Shown piece by piece: positions 33,163-42,389 of a stretch of 64,000 bases of DNA. The position numbers and the translations under genes were made by a program. Every line of letters starts with the position of its first letter. Within the stretch, counting starts at the first letter, position 1. The stretch is taken from NCBI RefSeq assembly GCF_022834715.1, contig NZ_BQKC01000002.1, forward strand, positions 82,864 through 146,863, read 5' to 3'. Under the pieces are notes generated by a model that was given only the letters and a program-made list of their open reading frames with translations, searched no databases and was not told the origin of the DNA. This DNA is from Granulimonas faecalis (GTDB lineage: Bacteria > Actinomycetota > Coriobacteriia > Coriobacteriales > Atopobiaceae).

Positions 33163-34209
33163 CTAGAAGGCCCCCAGGAGGTTCCCGGGCAGGGTGCCCT
33201 GGCCGCTGTCGCCGCCTTTGACGAGCGCCATGGCCTTCTGCAGGAAGTCGGCCATGACGCCGGCGCTGAAGACGCCCATGTTGCCGCCACCGGAGAAGTC
33301 CTCCGCCTTGAAACGCCCGGTGAGGGCCAGGGCCTCGGCCACCTCCTTGGACAGCGACTTGGAGACCGTGACGGGCTCAGACATGAAGGGCATCTTGAGC
33401 TTGATCCTGCGGCTGTTCTCCGGCATCACCTCGAGGACGGCCTCGAGGTTCACCACGGCGTTCCGGCTGACCATGACGAAGCCCTTCGGGTGGAGCTCCC
33501 TCCTCGCCTCTTCCATGGTGCGCGACCACAGGAAGGGGCCATCCATGGTGTAGACCTCCACCTTGTTGCGCGATTTCGAGCTCCAGCGGACCACGGAGAT
33601 GTCCGAATAGCGGGCGTAATGGACCTCGGCACCGTCGTCGATCTCGAGGCAGTCGATCATCTCGATCACGCGGGACGACTCGGGGACCATGGCCATGAGA
33701 CGCTCCACGGTGGAGCGCAGGCGGGCGCCGTCGAAGGACGCGGGCATCGCGTCCTCGGCCCTGGCCTCGGCGGCCGCGCAATAGGAGTCCTTGGAGTGGC
33801 AGACGACGGCGGCCGGGGCGGGGTCCTTAAGGCGGTGGAGCGCGCGGAGGTGCGCGGTGAACCGGCCCTTGGTGGAGCCGAAGTCGTCACCGATGAGAAT
33901 CATGTCCGCGACGCCACGGTCGCAGCATTCGACAAGCTCGCGGTCCCCATGGACGTAAAAGGGCTCCACGGGCATCCCGAGCTCGCTCACGGCCTGGCAG
34001 AGGTAGAGAGCCTCCTTCTCGTTGCCCATGGCCACCGCGATACTGAAGGCGCGCAAGTTTCTGTCGGTGATCAACCTACCTCCAAGGTCATACAAGATAG
34101 AGGCTGTTCCTTTATGGAACCTAAGGTAATCTTGAATGAAGTCCAAAGACTTTTCAAGAGGGTGAGGGACTGTTTCTGGCCCTTCGCACCGAAAGCCAGG
34201 GCCCATCAT
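33163..34209 (-). CDS. LytTR-domain DNA-binding protein
   Basis: Protein of up to 348 residues. Residues about 185-285 match LytTR: ISVVRWSSKSRNKVEVY, ARRELHPKGFVMVSRNAVVN and the strand-turn MPFMSEPVTVSKSLS. The N-terminal 180 residues lack a receiver motif and may sense something else. The C-terminus (GGGNMGVFSAGVM) is Gly-rich. The first 45 codons are unusually AT-rich. The start at 34209 has no clear ribosome site, so it may begin later (Met near 34030). LytTR proteins bind pairs of short direct repeats; such repeats occur at 34212-34241. Confidence 0.7.
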   Translation of the reverse strand: MMGPGFRCEGPETVPHPLEKSLDFIQDYLRFHKGTASILYDLGGRLITDRNLRAFSIAVAMGNEKEALYLCQAVSELGMPVEPFYVHGDRELVECCDRGVADMILIGDDFGSTKGRFTAHLRALHRLKDPAPAAVVCHSKDSYCAAAEARAEDAMPASFDGARLRSTVERLMAMVPESSRVIEMIDCLEIDDGAEVHYARYSDISVVRWSSKSRNKVEVYTMDGPFLWSRTMEEARRELHPKGFVMVSRNAVVNLEAVLEVMPENSRRIKLKMPFMSEPVTVSKSLSKEVAEALALTGRFKAEDFSGGGNMGVFSAGVMADFLQKAMALVKGGDSGQGTLPGNLLGAF

Positions 34210-34211
34210 CG

Positions 34212-34241
34212 CCCGTTCAACGCAAGCGGTTGCCGTTCAAC
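34212..34241. promoter_or_regulatory. Direct repeats fitting a LytTR site
   Basis: CCGTTCAAC occurs at 34213-34221 and 34233-34241, 20 bases apart (about two helical turns). That is the spacing and GTT core LytTR dimers such as AgrA recognise. They sit between the divergent LytTR gene and the gene at 34316. Confidence 0.55.
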
Positions 34242-34281
34242 TGTAATGACATGCTCTTACGTCCACGGGATGCGGCCCGTT

Positions 34282-34300
34282 CCCATCCCATCCCATCCCA
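34282..34300 (+). repeat. Pentanucleotide CCCAT repeat
   Basis: CCCAT repeated three and a half times, directly before the ribosome site (GAAGGGGG) of the gene at 34316. Slippage here would change promoter or leader length. Confidence 0.6.
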
Positions 34301-34315
34301 CGAAGGGGGTATACC

Positions 34316-34852
34316 ATGGCCACTTCTGGAAGGTCTGCGGCCATAGACATGGACGTGTCCTACGGCGCCCCTCTGGTCGTCTGCAGCCACCTGCCCCTGG
34401 CAGCCGGTTGCACCGACCGCGGGGTCATCGCCACCCAGTGCATGCTCAAGACCGTCGGCCTCGAGACGATCGGCTGCTCACCGACCATGATCGACGTGAG
34501 GATCGCCGGGTGCGACCCTTGGAGCGCCGATCGGGAGGCATCCATAGCCCAGGTCCTCAACACCCTCGGCCGTTGCTTCGCTCCGGGGGCGAACCTCGCC
34601 GTGGCCATGAGGGTCACCCAGCACAGAGTCAAATGCGGGCCCAACCGGTTCCTGCGCTGCATCCACTACTTCATCAACGTCGACCACGAAGTCGTGCTCC
34701 ACAGCCACGAATGGCCCTGGAGGGACCGCAAGGAGTGCCTCGGGATGTTCGCCACGGACCCCGAAGAGGTCCGGAGAAGGCGCATCCGCCTGGACGCCCT
34801 GTCGGTGGATTCCATCAAGGGCGACCTCCGAGACCGCCCCGGGAGGGCCTGA
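34316..34852 (+). CDS. Hypothetical protein
   Basis: Protein of 178 residues with no recognised family. It has several Cys and His (CSHLPLAAGC, CMLKTVGLETIGC, RVKCGPNRFLRC, VVLHSHEWPW) that could bind metal. The ATG follows GAAGGGGG. Its promoter region holds the LytTR-like repeats and the CCCAT tract, suggesting regulated or variable expression. Its stop overlaps the next gene's start (ATGA-like TGATG). Confidence 0.55.
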   Translation: MATSGRSAAIDMDVSYGAPLVVCSHLPLAAGCTDRGVIATQCMLKTVGLETIGCSPTMIDVRIAGCDPWSADREASIAQVLNTLGRCFAPGANLAVAMRVTQHRVKCGPNRFLRCIHYFINVDHEVVLHSHEWPWRDRKECLGMFATDPEEVRRRRIRLDALSVDSIKGDLRDRPGRA

Positions 34853-35370
34853 TGGGGGCCGTCCTGGCAGCCGCCCTGGCGGCCCTGACAGCGGTCCTTG
34901 GAGGGGCCTTCCGGCAGAGGGTCCGGAATGCGGTCCTGACGGCCCTCTGGGCAGCGGTCTTCGCGACGGCCCTGACGGCGGTCCTGGCGGCATCCCACGG
35001 GGTGTCCACCGCAGAACTCTGCCGGCTCTCCCCCGCCGGGCTTCTCGACGCAGTGATTTCATGCCCCGTCGACGAGGGGTTCCTCAAAGACGCCTCCGCC
35101 GCGACGGACCTCCTGGAAGGCCCCGACCGTCGCCCCGTGGGCGTCTTTCGGGCGGGCTGTCCGGACTGCGAGGCCGTCTTCCCGATCTTTCCCGCCGGGT
35201 CCGTCCGCTGGGTCTCCTCCGCAGGAGCCGTCGGCGATGCCCTCTGCGAGAGGTTCGCCGTGACCGACGTGCCGGCGTTCCTCGTGGAGGGGCCCGACGG
35301 ATGGCGCCTCGCCGCTGTCGAGGATGCCGTGGAAGCCATCGGGCAGACAGGGCCAGCGGCCGCGCCGTGA
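34852..35370 (+). CDS. Membrane-anchored thioredoxin-like protein
   Basis: Protein of 172 residues. N-terminal hydrophobic region 1-50 with one or two spans (VLAAALAALTAVLGG, LTALWAAVFATALTAVL), then an extracytoplasmic domain with FRAGCPDCEAVFPIF. The C-P-D-C pair is a thioredoxin redox motif, and VTDVPAFLVEGPDG supplies the cis-Pro. It may oxidise or reduce disulfides of surface or transfer proteins. Coupled to the gene before. Confidence 0.7.
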   Translation: MGAVLAAALAALTAVLGGAFRQRVRNAVLTALWAAVFATALTAVLAASHGVSTAELCRLSPAGLLDAVISCPVDEGFLKDASAATDLLEGPDRRPVGVFRAGCPDCEAVFPIFPAGSVRWVSSAGAVGDALCERFAVTDVPAFLVEGPDGWRLAAVEDAVEAIGQTGPAAAP

Positions 35371-35434
35371 GGCGCGGCACGGAGGGTCCACGAAAGGACA
35401 CGGACGACAGGGTCGGAAGGGGGGGGGTGATCCG

Positions 35435-36904
35435 GTGCCGAATGTGAGGCTCCACGACTACCAGGAGTATTCCAAGGACCTCATCCTGCATAAATCAGGA
35501 GTTGGTTTATTCCTAGATATGGGGTTCGGCAAGACCCTCACCTGCCTCCAGGCCCTCTACGAGATGAACCCGGCCTGCCACACCCTCGTGGTGGCCCCGA
35601 AGACCGTGGCCGCGACCACGTGGCCGGCCGAGGTGGAGAAGTGGGGCTACCCCTTCCGCACCCTGAGCCTCGTGGTGGACGGGCGGGGCAGGACGCTTCC
35701 CGGGAAGAAGACCCTGGAGCTCGTGGACGGGCTGGCGGCGGAGCCCTCCACCCTGTGCTTCCTCAACAAGGAGCGCCTGGCGTCGGTCGTGGCCCACGTC
35801 ATGGACGACCCCGCGTGCCCCTTCATAGGCACCTGGCCCTTCCCCGTGGTCATCTTGGACGAGCTCCAGGCCTTCAAGAGCAGCTCCAGCAAGCTCTTCG
35901 GCGCCATGGCCAGGGTCCGTCCCCAAGTGGCCAAGATCGTGGGCCTCACGGGGACGCCCTCGCCCCAGGGCCTCACGGACCTCTGGCCCGAGCTCTACCT
36001 CCTGGATGGGGGAAGGTCCCTGGGCACCTCGGAGGACACCTTCCTGACGACGTTCTTCGCACCCCACGACTACGACCCGGGCCGGGGCAAGAAGAAGATC
36101 CGGTTCTGGGACCCGCTGCCCGGGGCTCACGGGGCCGTCATGGCCCGCATCGCCGACACCTGCGTGTCGGTCGCCAACCCCAACATCAGCCTCCCCGAGG
36201 TGACCGTGAACGACATCACCGTGGCCATGGACGCCAAGGAGCGCGACCTCTACGACGACCTCTTCTACAACTGGACCCTCACCCTCGGCGTCGACGGCCA
36301 GGGCAGGCCCGTGGAGGTAGACGTGGTCTCCAAGACGGTGCTCTCCAACAAGCTCCGCCAGATGGCCTCGGGGGCCCTCTACCTGGGGGACGGCCGCGAG
36401 TACGTCCCCATCCACGAGAGGAAGCTCGACGCCCTGGGACAGGTCTTCGAGGCGAGCACCGCCCCCGTGCTCGTCTGCTACCACTTCAGGAGCGACCTGG
36501 ACATGATCTGCCGGCGCTTCGGGGTGGCGGGGGACGGCACCCGCAAGGACACGGCCGTGGAGGTCTTCGACGGCACCGCGGCCATGCTCTCCCGGTGGAA
36601 CCGGGGTGAGATCGGGCGCCTCCTGATCCAGCCCCAGAGCGCCGGCCACGGGCTCAACTTCCAGGAGGGCGGCCACACCATGGTCTGGTACACGCTGCCC
36701 TGGGCCCTGGAGGTCTACATGCAGGCCAACGCCCGCCTCGCCCGCCAGGGCCAGCGCCACCCCGTGATCATCCACCGGATCCTGTGCGCCGACACCGTCG
36801 ACCAGAGGGTCGCCGGAGCCCTCGCGGGCAAACGCGAGGTCCAGGACTCGGTGCTCCGGGACGTGGCGAGAGACGTCCTCGGCAGGAGGTCGAGGGATGG
36901 GTGA
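35435..36904 (+). CDS. SNF2-type superfamily 2 helicase (phage/plasmid type)
   Basis: Protein of 489 residues: LHDYQEY (Q-type motif), Walker A DMGFGKT at 28-34, motif II VVILDELQ near 138-145, GLTGTPSPQG (motif III), and SAGHGLNFQEG with QANARLARQGQ (motifs V and VI). This matches phage-type DEAD/SNF2 helicases rather than Cas3, since there is no HD nuclease. ATPase-driven remodelling of DNA-protein complexes is likely. GTG start with a very G-rich ribosome site. The first 30 codons are AT-richer than the rest. Confidence 0.88.
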   Translation: MPNVRLHDYQEYSKDLILHKSGVGLFLDMGFGKTLTCLQALYEMNPACHTLVVAPKTVAATTWPAEVEKWGYPFRTLSLVVDGRGRTLPGKKTLELVDGLAAEPSTLCFLNKERLASVVAHVMDDPACPFIGTWPFPVVILDELQAFKSSSSKLFGAMARVRPQVAKIVGLTGTPSPQGLTDLWPELYLLDGGRSLGTSEDTFLTTFFAPHDYDPGRGKKKIRFWDPLPGAHGAVMARIADTCVSVANPNISLPEVTVNDITVAMDAKERDLYDDLFYNWTLTLGVDGQGRPVEVDVVSKTVLSNKLRQMASGALYLGDGREYVPIHERKLDALGQVFEASTAPVLVCYHFRSDLDMICRRFGVAGDGTRKDTAVEVFDGTAAMLSRWNRGEIGRLLIQPQSAGHGLNFQEGGHTMVWYTLPWALEVYMQANARLARQGQRHPVIIHRILCADTVDQRVAGALAGKREVQDSVLRDVARDVLGRRSRDG

Positions 36905-36980
36905 AAAGGACGGCCGATGACGGCCGTCCGGTTGGAGTTTTGAAGAAGAAGTGCAAGAACGAGCGGAAAGGAACCCCCTT

Positions 36981-38012
36981 ATGCCCAGCGCCTCCCAGAA
37001 CCTGCTGAACGCCTCCGTCGGCGACTGCGCCATGGTCCGCGGCACCCTGGCGTACTCCCGCCTCTACGAGCCTCTCCACGGCGAGGCCCTCGAAAAGACC
37101 CGCATGTACAACCGCTATGCGAAGGACTACCCCACCTACGTGGTCGATGTCATGGACCCCGAGATCATGGCCCAGAACCCCGCAGGCCTCACCCCCCTCG
37201 AGGCCTACGTCGCCGAGAAGATCTACCAGAGCAAGGACGGCCACAGGCACCTGCGCCTGGAGCCCCGTGCCGCCAACAAGGACTACAAAGTCGACGTGAG
37301 CGAGCTCGGCCCCAACGAGCGCCTCTACGACCGGATCCCCGTCTGCCAGCCCAACGCCGCAGGCACCGGCTACGACAACGTGGAGCTGGTCGGCAACCTC
37401 GCCAACAACCTCCCGGTCATGGTCGCCGTCGGGTGCCACACCAACAAGAACGGCGAGAAGTACATGAGGCCCGACATGGTGGTCCTGCCCGAGGGCGTGC
37501 GCTATTGGGGCAGCGGCAACAACGGCCCCATCGACCTGTCCGCCTGGGGCATCAACCTCACCAACACGGTCGTGGCCGCCCAGCCCGCCGCGGCCCCGGC
37601 GCAGCCCCAGCCCCAGCCGATGTTCGAGCCGGCACCCCAGCAGGCCTACGTCATCGAGGACCACGACATCGAGTTCCCGCCGACCCCCGCCGAGGCGATG
37701 GCCCAGGCGGCGCAGCCGCAGGTGGCGGCCCCCCAGCCGGTCGCGGTGCCCCCGATGGCCCAGCAGCCCTCCCCCTCCCCGCAGGTCGTGGACATCCAGC
37801 AGGTCTTCGCCGAGTACGGCGCCCTGGTGGGGCGCCAGCAGTCCCGCCTGCCGATGAGTGCCAGCGACATGGCCCGCATGGCCGAGCTCGAGGCCGTCAT
37901 CAACCAGGCCCAGCAGACCCAGGCCGCACCCGCCGCCCAGGTCGTCCCCGCGGCGGTCCCCGACGCCCTCCGGGCCACCGTGGGCCTCGGCGGCCCCATG
38001 GTCCAGCCCTAA
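36981..38012 (+). CDS. Hypothetical protein with Pro/Gln/Ala-rich tail
   Basis: Protein of 343 residues. The N-terminal 195 residues look like a single folded domain (GTLAYSRLYEPLHGEALEKT, then GYDNVELVGNLANNLPVMVA, KYMRPDMVVLPEGVRYWGS). The rest is a disordered Pro/Gln/Ala region with a small helix at 280-310. It lies between a helicase and a primase, so a replication role is likely. No family recognised. The ATG follows GGAAAGGA. A hairpin terminator follows its stop. Confidence 0.6.
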   Translation: MPSASQNLLNASVGDCAMVRGTLAYSRLYEPLHGEALEKTRMYNRYAKDYPTYVVDVMDPEIMAQNPAGLTPLEAYVAEKIYQSKDGHRHLRLEPRAANKDYKVDVSELGPNERLYDRIPVCQPNAAGTGYDNVELVGNLANNLPVMVAVGCHTNKNGEKYMRPDMVVLPEGVRYWGSGNNGPIDLSAWGINLTNTVVAAQPAAAPAQPQPQPMFEPAPQQAYVIEDHDIEFPPTPAEAMAQAAQPQVAAPQPVAVPPMAQQPSPSPQVVDIQQVFAEYGALVGRQQSRLPMSASDMARMAELEAVINQAQQTQAAPAAQVVPAAVPDALRATVGLGGPMVQP

Positions 38013-38028
38013 CCGAACGGAGAGCCCC

Positions 38029-38060
38029 ATGGCCCGCCCTACCGGGCGGGCCATCCCTTT
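38029..38060 (+). terminator. Terminator-like hairpin
   Basis: ATGGCCCGCCC, TACC, GGGCGGGCCAT followed by CCCTTTAC. It separates 36981-38012 from the primase. Confidence 0.6.
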
Positions 38061-38080
38061 ACCTGAGACAAGGAGTCCCC

Positions 38081-38992
38081 ATGGCCCTCGAAGTGCTCCG
38101 CGCCAGCGCCGCCTGGCCCCTGATCTCCCCCCTCCACCGCTGGGCCGCCACCATGCCGGGCAACCCCAAGGTGCCCGTGGCCATGGACTCCTGGGGGACC
38201 GACCGACTCCGGGGCAACCGGCACCGCGACGAGACCGACTGCGTGGACCTCCCCCGCCTCCTCGACCTGGTGCCCGACGGCACCTCCTATGGCTTCTACC
38301 TCGATTCTCGCGAGGCGGGCATCGTGGTCGCAGACATCGAGCCGGACTGCCCCGAGGACCTGCGGGAGCGCCTCCTCGACGCACCCTGGGCCTACGGGGA
38401 GATCTCGGTCTCCGGCAAGGGCCTCCACCTGCTCTTCCTCACCGACGACCTCGGCGGGTCCTTCGTGGAGGATGCCGAGCGCCTCCGCTCGGAGAACAAC
38501 TGGTTCGAGTTCCTCCAGCGCCACTGGGTGACGTTCACCGGAAAGGCCCTGGCCAGGGACCCGGGATACGACCTCACCTCCCTTCGGGAGCTGTACGAGG
38601 GCTGCCCGACGGCCCTCGGGGGCTCCTCCTCGACGGCCGCCAGGGACGCTGCAGAGCTGGCCTGTGCCAGGAGGCCCGCCCGCAACTCTTACGAGGGCGA
38701 CGAGGCCACCCTCATGGCCTACCTCGAGAGACTCGAGTACGGGCGCTCCCCCGCCGACTTCGGCGACGACCGGTCCACCTACGAGTGGACCCGGATGCGC
38801 TGGCTGCTGCACCGCATCCGCGAGTCCCGGGAGTACGGCGGCCTCGGCAGGTCCCAGGCAGAGGAGATCGCAGCGGAGTGCGCCCGCAGGACCTTCCCCG
38901 ACGCCTATGAGCGCGAGGTCAAGAAGGGTATCCGCCAAGGGCTGCCCTGGTTCTCCTGGCTGGCCCAGAGGGCCGCGCAGGGGATTCTCTAG
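38081..38992 (+). CDS. PrimPol-like (AEP) primase
   Basis: Protein of 303 residues with AEP-fold markers: IVVADIEPDC (D-I-E at 85-87 replacing D-x-D metal ligands), EISVSGKGLHLLFL (S-x-S-G-x-G-x-H with His116) and RHWVTFTGKALA. The C-terminal third is the helical PriCT-type segment (YGRSPADFGDDRS, then ARRTFPDAYEREVKKGIRQG). Such primases initiate replication on plasmids and phages. ATG follows AGGAG. The D-I-E variant may limit polymerase activity. Confidence 0.75.
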   Translation: MALEVLRASAAWPLISPLHRWAATMPGNPKVPVAMDSWGTDRLRGNRHRDETDCVDLPRLLDLVPDGTSYGFYLDSREAGIVVADIEPDCPEDLRERLLDAPWAYGEISVSGKGLHLLFLTDDLGGSFVEDAERLRSENNWFEFLQRHWVTFTGKALARDPGYDLTSLRELYEGCPTALGGSSSTAARDAAELACARRPARNSYEGDEATLMAYLERLEYGRSPADFGDDRSTYEWTRMRWLLHRIRESREYGGLGRSQAEEIAAECARRTFPDAYEREVKKGIRQGLPWFSWLAQRAAQGIL

Positions 38993-38995
38993 GGC

Positions 38996-39544
38996 CTAGC
39001 GGCAGACCGCGGGAAGGATCACGCAGACCCCGCAGAACAGGACCACCATGAGGGCCTCCCCGGCGCTCCCCACGCGGTAGACGCCGTGGTGGCCCCTCTT
39101 GTAGCGGTACGGGCCCGACCCCAAGAACCGCTGTGCGGGCCAGAGCCAGAGCACCCCCTGGCTGGACAGCGAGTCCAGGAAGAGGTGCAGGAGAAACCCG
39201 CCGAGGAACCACCAGGGGTATGCACCGAGGCCGCTTGAGGAGAGCCACCAGCAAGCCGCCCCGACCGAGAGTGCCGCCATGAGGGAGTGGGTAAGGGTCC
39301 TGTGGGCAACCCCCAAGGCGGCGAGGGTGAAAGACACCGGCCTGAGGCAGCGACCGGCCACCGACGTCTCGGTGTCCACGTCGGGAAGGAGCGAGCCTGC
39401 GACGGTCAGGGCGACCGCCAGGGCGCCGGGGGGAGACATGGGGTCCTGACCCATGAGCGTCAAGGCCGCCGCCCCCGCGCAGATGGCCGTGCAGACGTGC
39501 CCCGCACCTGTCATGGCAGACCCCACTTTCGGGTTCGAGTCCAT
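38996..39544 (-). CDS. YdjM/DUF457-type membrane metal-dependent hydrolase
   Basis: Protein of 182 residues with four or more spans and the family motifs: GSLLPDVDTETSVAGR (the P-D-x-D loop), HRTLTHSLM (H-R-x-x-x-H-S) and FLLHLFLDSLSSQGVLWLWP (H-x-x-x-D-x-x-T/S). YdjM-like proteins are inner-membrane hydrolases induced in SOS response. It is the only minus-strand gene in this stretch. An AT-rich region near 39550-39640 precedes its start. Confidence 0.85.
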   Translation of the reverse strand: MDSNPKVGSAMTGAGHVCTAICAGAAALTLMGQDPMSPPGALAVALTVAGSLLPDVDTETSVAGRCLRPVSFTLAALGVAHRTLTHSLMAALSVGAACWWLSSSGLGAYPWWFLGGFLLHLFLDSLSSQGVLWLWPAQRFLGSGPYRYKRGHHGVYRVGSAGEALMVVLFCGVCVILPAVCR

Positions 39545-39694
39545 ATCTTTCGTACCTCAGTTTACTCATGTTCTACTGCGGTTTTACAGTTATTGGCACC
39601 TTTTCTATACCTGTGTCGGTCAAAGAGACGAAAATGGTTTCAGCTCAAGGCGGAAGCCCCGACCACGGGGTGGCCCGACCCTAAGGAGACCCCT

Positions 39695-41404
39695 ATGCAC
39701 ATCGATCAGCGACACGGCCCGGACGGGGCCCTACCACCGCGCGTGAGGGAGGCCCTCGACGCCTTCGCCGCCGCGAGGGGGTCCATGGGCACCGTGGCCC
39801 TCCCCGTGCCGGAGAGGCCTTGGACACCCACCGAAGAGCAGCTCCGCTGCGCCCAGGCCTCCGGGCCTGCCACCCTCGTGGTCGCCGGGGCCGGATGCGG
39901 CAAGAGTTCCGTGGTGGACATGCGCCTCGACGCCCTTTCCGCCGCCGGCGTGGAGGCGGCCTCGGTGCTGTGCCTGTCGTTCACCAACGCCGCGGCAGAC
40001 CACCTGAGGGAGCTCCACCCCGGGGTGCAGTCCCAGACGGTCGCGTCGTGGACCAAGGAGCGGTTCGAGGGCGTGGCCCCGGGTGTCGCCCTGGCCCCCG
40101 CCGAGACCTTCGCCAACATCACCCAGGCAGACCCCCGGCTCACCCGCTGCGCCGACATCGTCCGCCAGGGCACCCTAGGGCGCCGCGGGGCGGCGCTGTC
40201 CTGCGTGGAGGAGGTCACGGGCGACCCCGACGGGATCCTCGGCGCCCTCGAGGAGGTGGGCATCGCGGACCTCGTGATGCAGGCCGCCGTCGTGCTCGCC
40301 ATGAACGGGCGGACGGGATCCGGCGGCATCTCCCACGTGATCGTGGACGAGGCCCAGGACAACTCCGCCGTCGACCTCCTGCTCGTCCTCTCGTTCTGCA
40401 CCGCCTACGGGGCATCCCTGTTCATCGTCGGAGACGCCTGCCAGAGCCTCTACGAGTTCCGCGACGCCTCCCCCGACACGCTTTTGGCCCTCGCGTCCTC
40501 CGGTGTCTTCGAGACCCTCACGCTGTCAACCAACTTCCGGTCCTCCCCCGAGGTGCTGCGCTGCGCCAACGCCCTGCTGGGCGTCATGGAGTCCAACCGG
40601 GACTCGAGGATCGTGCTGCGCTGCCCGGAGGGGACCGACACCGGGTCGTGCTCGTGGGTGGACTACCGGCACCGCCGGGTGCACCCCCTGCGCAAGGACG
40701 TCGCCGGGCAGGTCGTCAGGGCGGCTTGGGAGAAGGCCACGCAGACCCTGGCCGCCGACGGCTCCGTGGGGCTCCTCGCCAAGACCAACGCCCATGCGGA
40801 CGAGCTCGCCGAGGCCGCCCGGGAGGCTTGGCCGTGGGCCCGGGTGGTGCGCCCGGGGAGCCCCCAGAAGGCCCCCGCCACGGTGCTGTCGCGCTACCTG
40901 GCGCAGTTCGGCGACGTCGTCTCCCTCATGGAGGGCCCGGGGCTGGTCCCCATGGTCGAGCGCCATGTGATCGGCCACCTGGGCGACCTCGGCTGCGGGG
41001 AGGACCGGGCCACGGCGTCCCAGGTGTCCGCCTGGGCCTCCTGGGCGATGTCCCAGGGGGTCTCCGACATGCGGGGGCTCACCCGCTCGATCGCCTTCTT
41101 CGAGTCGTCGCTGTCGGACGAGACCGACGGGAACCCTTCCGTCGAGGAGGGCCCCACGGTGGTCTGCACCACGGTCCACGGGGCCAAGGGCCTCGAGTAC
41201 GACTGCGTGGCGGTACCCCTCAACGCCCTAGACACCGACGAGGCGGACCTCCGGTGCGACTACGTGGCCCTGACCCGGGCCCGCAGGCACCTGGTAGCCG
41301 TGGGGTGCGTGAGGGAGCCAATGGCCGAGGAGGTGGGAGAAGCGCCCCTCGGATCCGTGCGGAGGGCATGCAACAGCGACGACGGCGATAAGGGAAACCG
41401 TTAG
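39695..41404 (+). CDS. UvrD/PcrA-like superfamily 1 helicase
   Basis: Protein of 569 residues: Q motif TPTEEQ at 44-49, Walker A AGAGCGKS at 64-71, motif II VDEAQD near 216-221, LSTNFRSS (motif IV), HGAKGLEYDCVAVP (motif V) and YVALTRARR (motif VI) near 522. All motifs are intact; the protein is shorter than UvrD (about 720) and lacks a large 2B insert. It translocates on single-stranded DNA and may clear protein or unwind duplex during replication or transfer. ATG follows CTAAGGAG. Confidence 0.9.
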   Translation: MHIDQRHGPDGALPPRVREALDAFAAARGSMGTVALPVPERPWTPTEEQLRCAQASGPATLVVAGAGCGKSSVVDMRLDALSAAGVEAASVLCLSFTNAAADHLRELHPGVQSQTVASWTKERFEGVAPGVALAPAETFANITQADPRLTRCADIVRQGTLGRRGAALSCVEEVTGDPDGILGALEEVGIADLVMQAAVVLAMNGRTGSGGISHVIVDEAQDNSAVDLLLVLSFCTAYGASLFIVGDACQSLYEFRDASPDTLLALASSGVFETLTLSTNFRSSPEVLRCANALLGVMESNRDSRIVLRCPEGTDTGSCSWVDYRHRRVHPLRKDVAGQVVRAAWEKATQTLAADGSVGLLAKTNAHADELAEAAREAWPWARVVRPGSPQKAPATVLSRYLAQFGDVVSLMEGPGLVPMVERHVIGHLGDLGCGEDRATASQVSAWASWAMSQGVSDMRGLTRSIAFFESSLSDETDGNPSVEEGPTVVCTTVHGAKGLEYDCVAVPLNALDTDEADLRCDYVALTRARRHLVAVGCVREPMAEEVGEAPLGSVRRACNSDDGDKGNR

Positions 41405-41449
41405 AACGACCCATTAAAGGGCGAACCACGATGTGTTTTGGAGGAGACC

Positions 41450-41803
41450 ATGGACAAGACCGAGAAGAAGATGGACGGGCAGACCTACCTCACGTGGTGG
41501 GACGAGGCCAGGGAGGTCCCCGCCGTCCACCGGTGGGCCTACGACGAGATCGAGGCCGCCGCAGGAAGGGCCTTCGTCGGCATGATGTACGGGACGGACG
41601 CCCTGGACCCTCTGGACATCGGCGTGCGCGGCCTGATCGAGCTCCTCGAGGATGAGGGGGACCTCGACCCCAAGGCCTTGACCTGGAGGGCCGTTGCGGT
41701 GGCGGCCTTCGAGAACGCCACCGACCTCATCCCGTACCTGCTGGAGACCTACCCCCACTGCATCGACTGGGGCATCGACAGGAATCCGGAAACCGACGAG
41801 TAG
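41450..41803 (+). CDS. Hypothetical protein
   Basis: Protein of 117 residues, acidic and helical (TYLTWWDEAREVPAVHRWA, then VAAFENATDLIPYLLETYPH). ATG follows GGAGGAG. A terminator hairpin follows. No family recognised. Confidence 0.55.
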   Translation: MDKTEKKMDGQTYLTWWDEAREVPAVHRWAYDEIEAAAGRAFVGMMYGTDALDPLDIGVRGLIELLEDEGDLDPKALTWRAVAVAAFENATDLIPYLLETYPHCIDWGIDRNPETDE

Positions 41804-41823
41804 GGCGCATTGCCCGACCGGGT

Positions 41824-41858
41824 GAGGGGAAGGCCCTCCGGGACCTTCCCCTCGTTCT
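41824..41858 (+). terminator. Terminator
   Basis: GAGGGGAAGGCCC with complementary GACCTTCCCCTC and TTCTGT after it. Confidence 0.6.
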
Positions 41859-41894
41859 GTGAGACAATTAAGGTACCTGATAAGGAGGTTTCCC

Positions 41895-42386
41895 ATGGCC
41901 GATCAAGAACCGGTTTTCCCGATGATGCCCCTGGAGGAGTTCGAGGCAGCCGTGAGGGCCCACGAGGAACAGCTCGCGGGTTACGGAATCATGGACCCGC
42001 CTGCGATCGAGGTCGCGAGGCCGGCGCGTCTCGAGGAGAGGCCCTGGCGCTTCTTCTTCCCGGAGCACTGTGCGAAAATCGTGGCCAACAGCCTTAACGG
42101 TGCGGGTGCCCACACCGAGGTGGAATACGCCATCTCCCTCAGCCTGAGAAGGGACGGCACCTTCGAGCGGGGTACGGAGGCCCTTGCCTCCATGAACCTC
42201 CCTGTCTGGGCCAAGGACGAAAGGCCGGCCGTCGTCGCGACGGTGGCACCCAAAGACTGCGTCCGCAGGCTCGCAGATGCGGTCCTGTCCAGCCCCGATG
42301 TCGAGAAGTGGGACCGGACGGTCTACGCCCCACGCAGCTATACGGATGAGGAGTGGCAGGCCTCCCCCTCCGCCCACGAGGACTGA
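41895..42386 (+). CDS. Hypothetical protein
   Basis: Protein of 163 residues, no recognised family, no membrane span. ATG follows AAGGAGG. Three bases separate its stop from the GTG of the next gene, so the two form an operon. Confidence 0.55.
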   Translation: MADQEPVFPMMPLEEFEAAVRAHEEQLAGYGIMDPPAIEVARPARLEERPWRFFFPEHCAKIVANSLNGAGAHTEVEYAISLSLRRDGTFERGTEALASMNLPVWAKDERPAVVATVAPKDCVRRLADAVLSSPDVEKWDRTVYAPRSYTDEEWQASPSAHED

Positions 42387-42389
42387 GCC

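Noticed and set aside
33308..33316. TTGAAAC-like string in the LytTR gene, considered as a repeat handle
   Set aside because: No adjacent hairpin and it lies in conserved coding sequence.
35435..36904. Helicase considered as a displaced Cas3
   Set aside because: Its motifs are of the SNF2/phage type, there is no HD nuclease domain, and it lies 20 kb from the cas genes.
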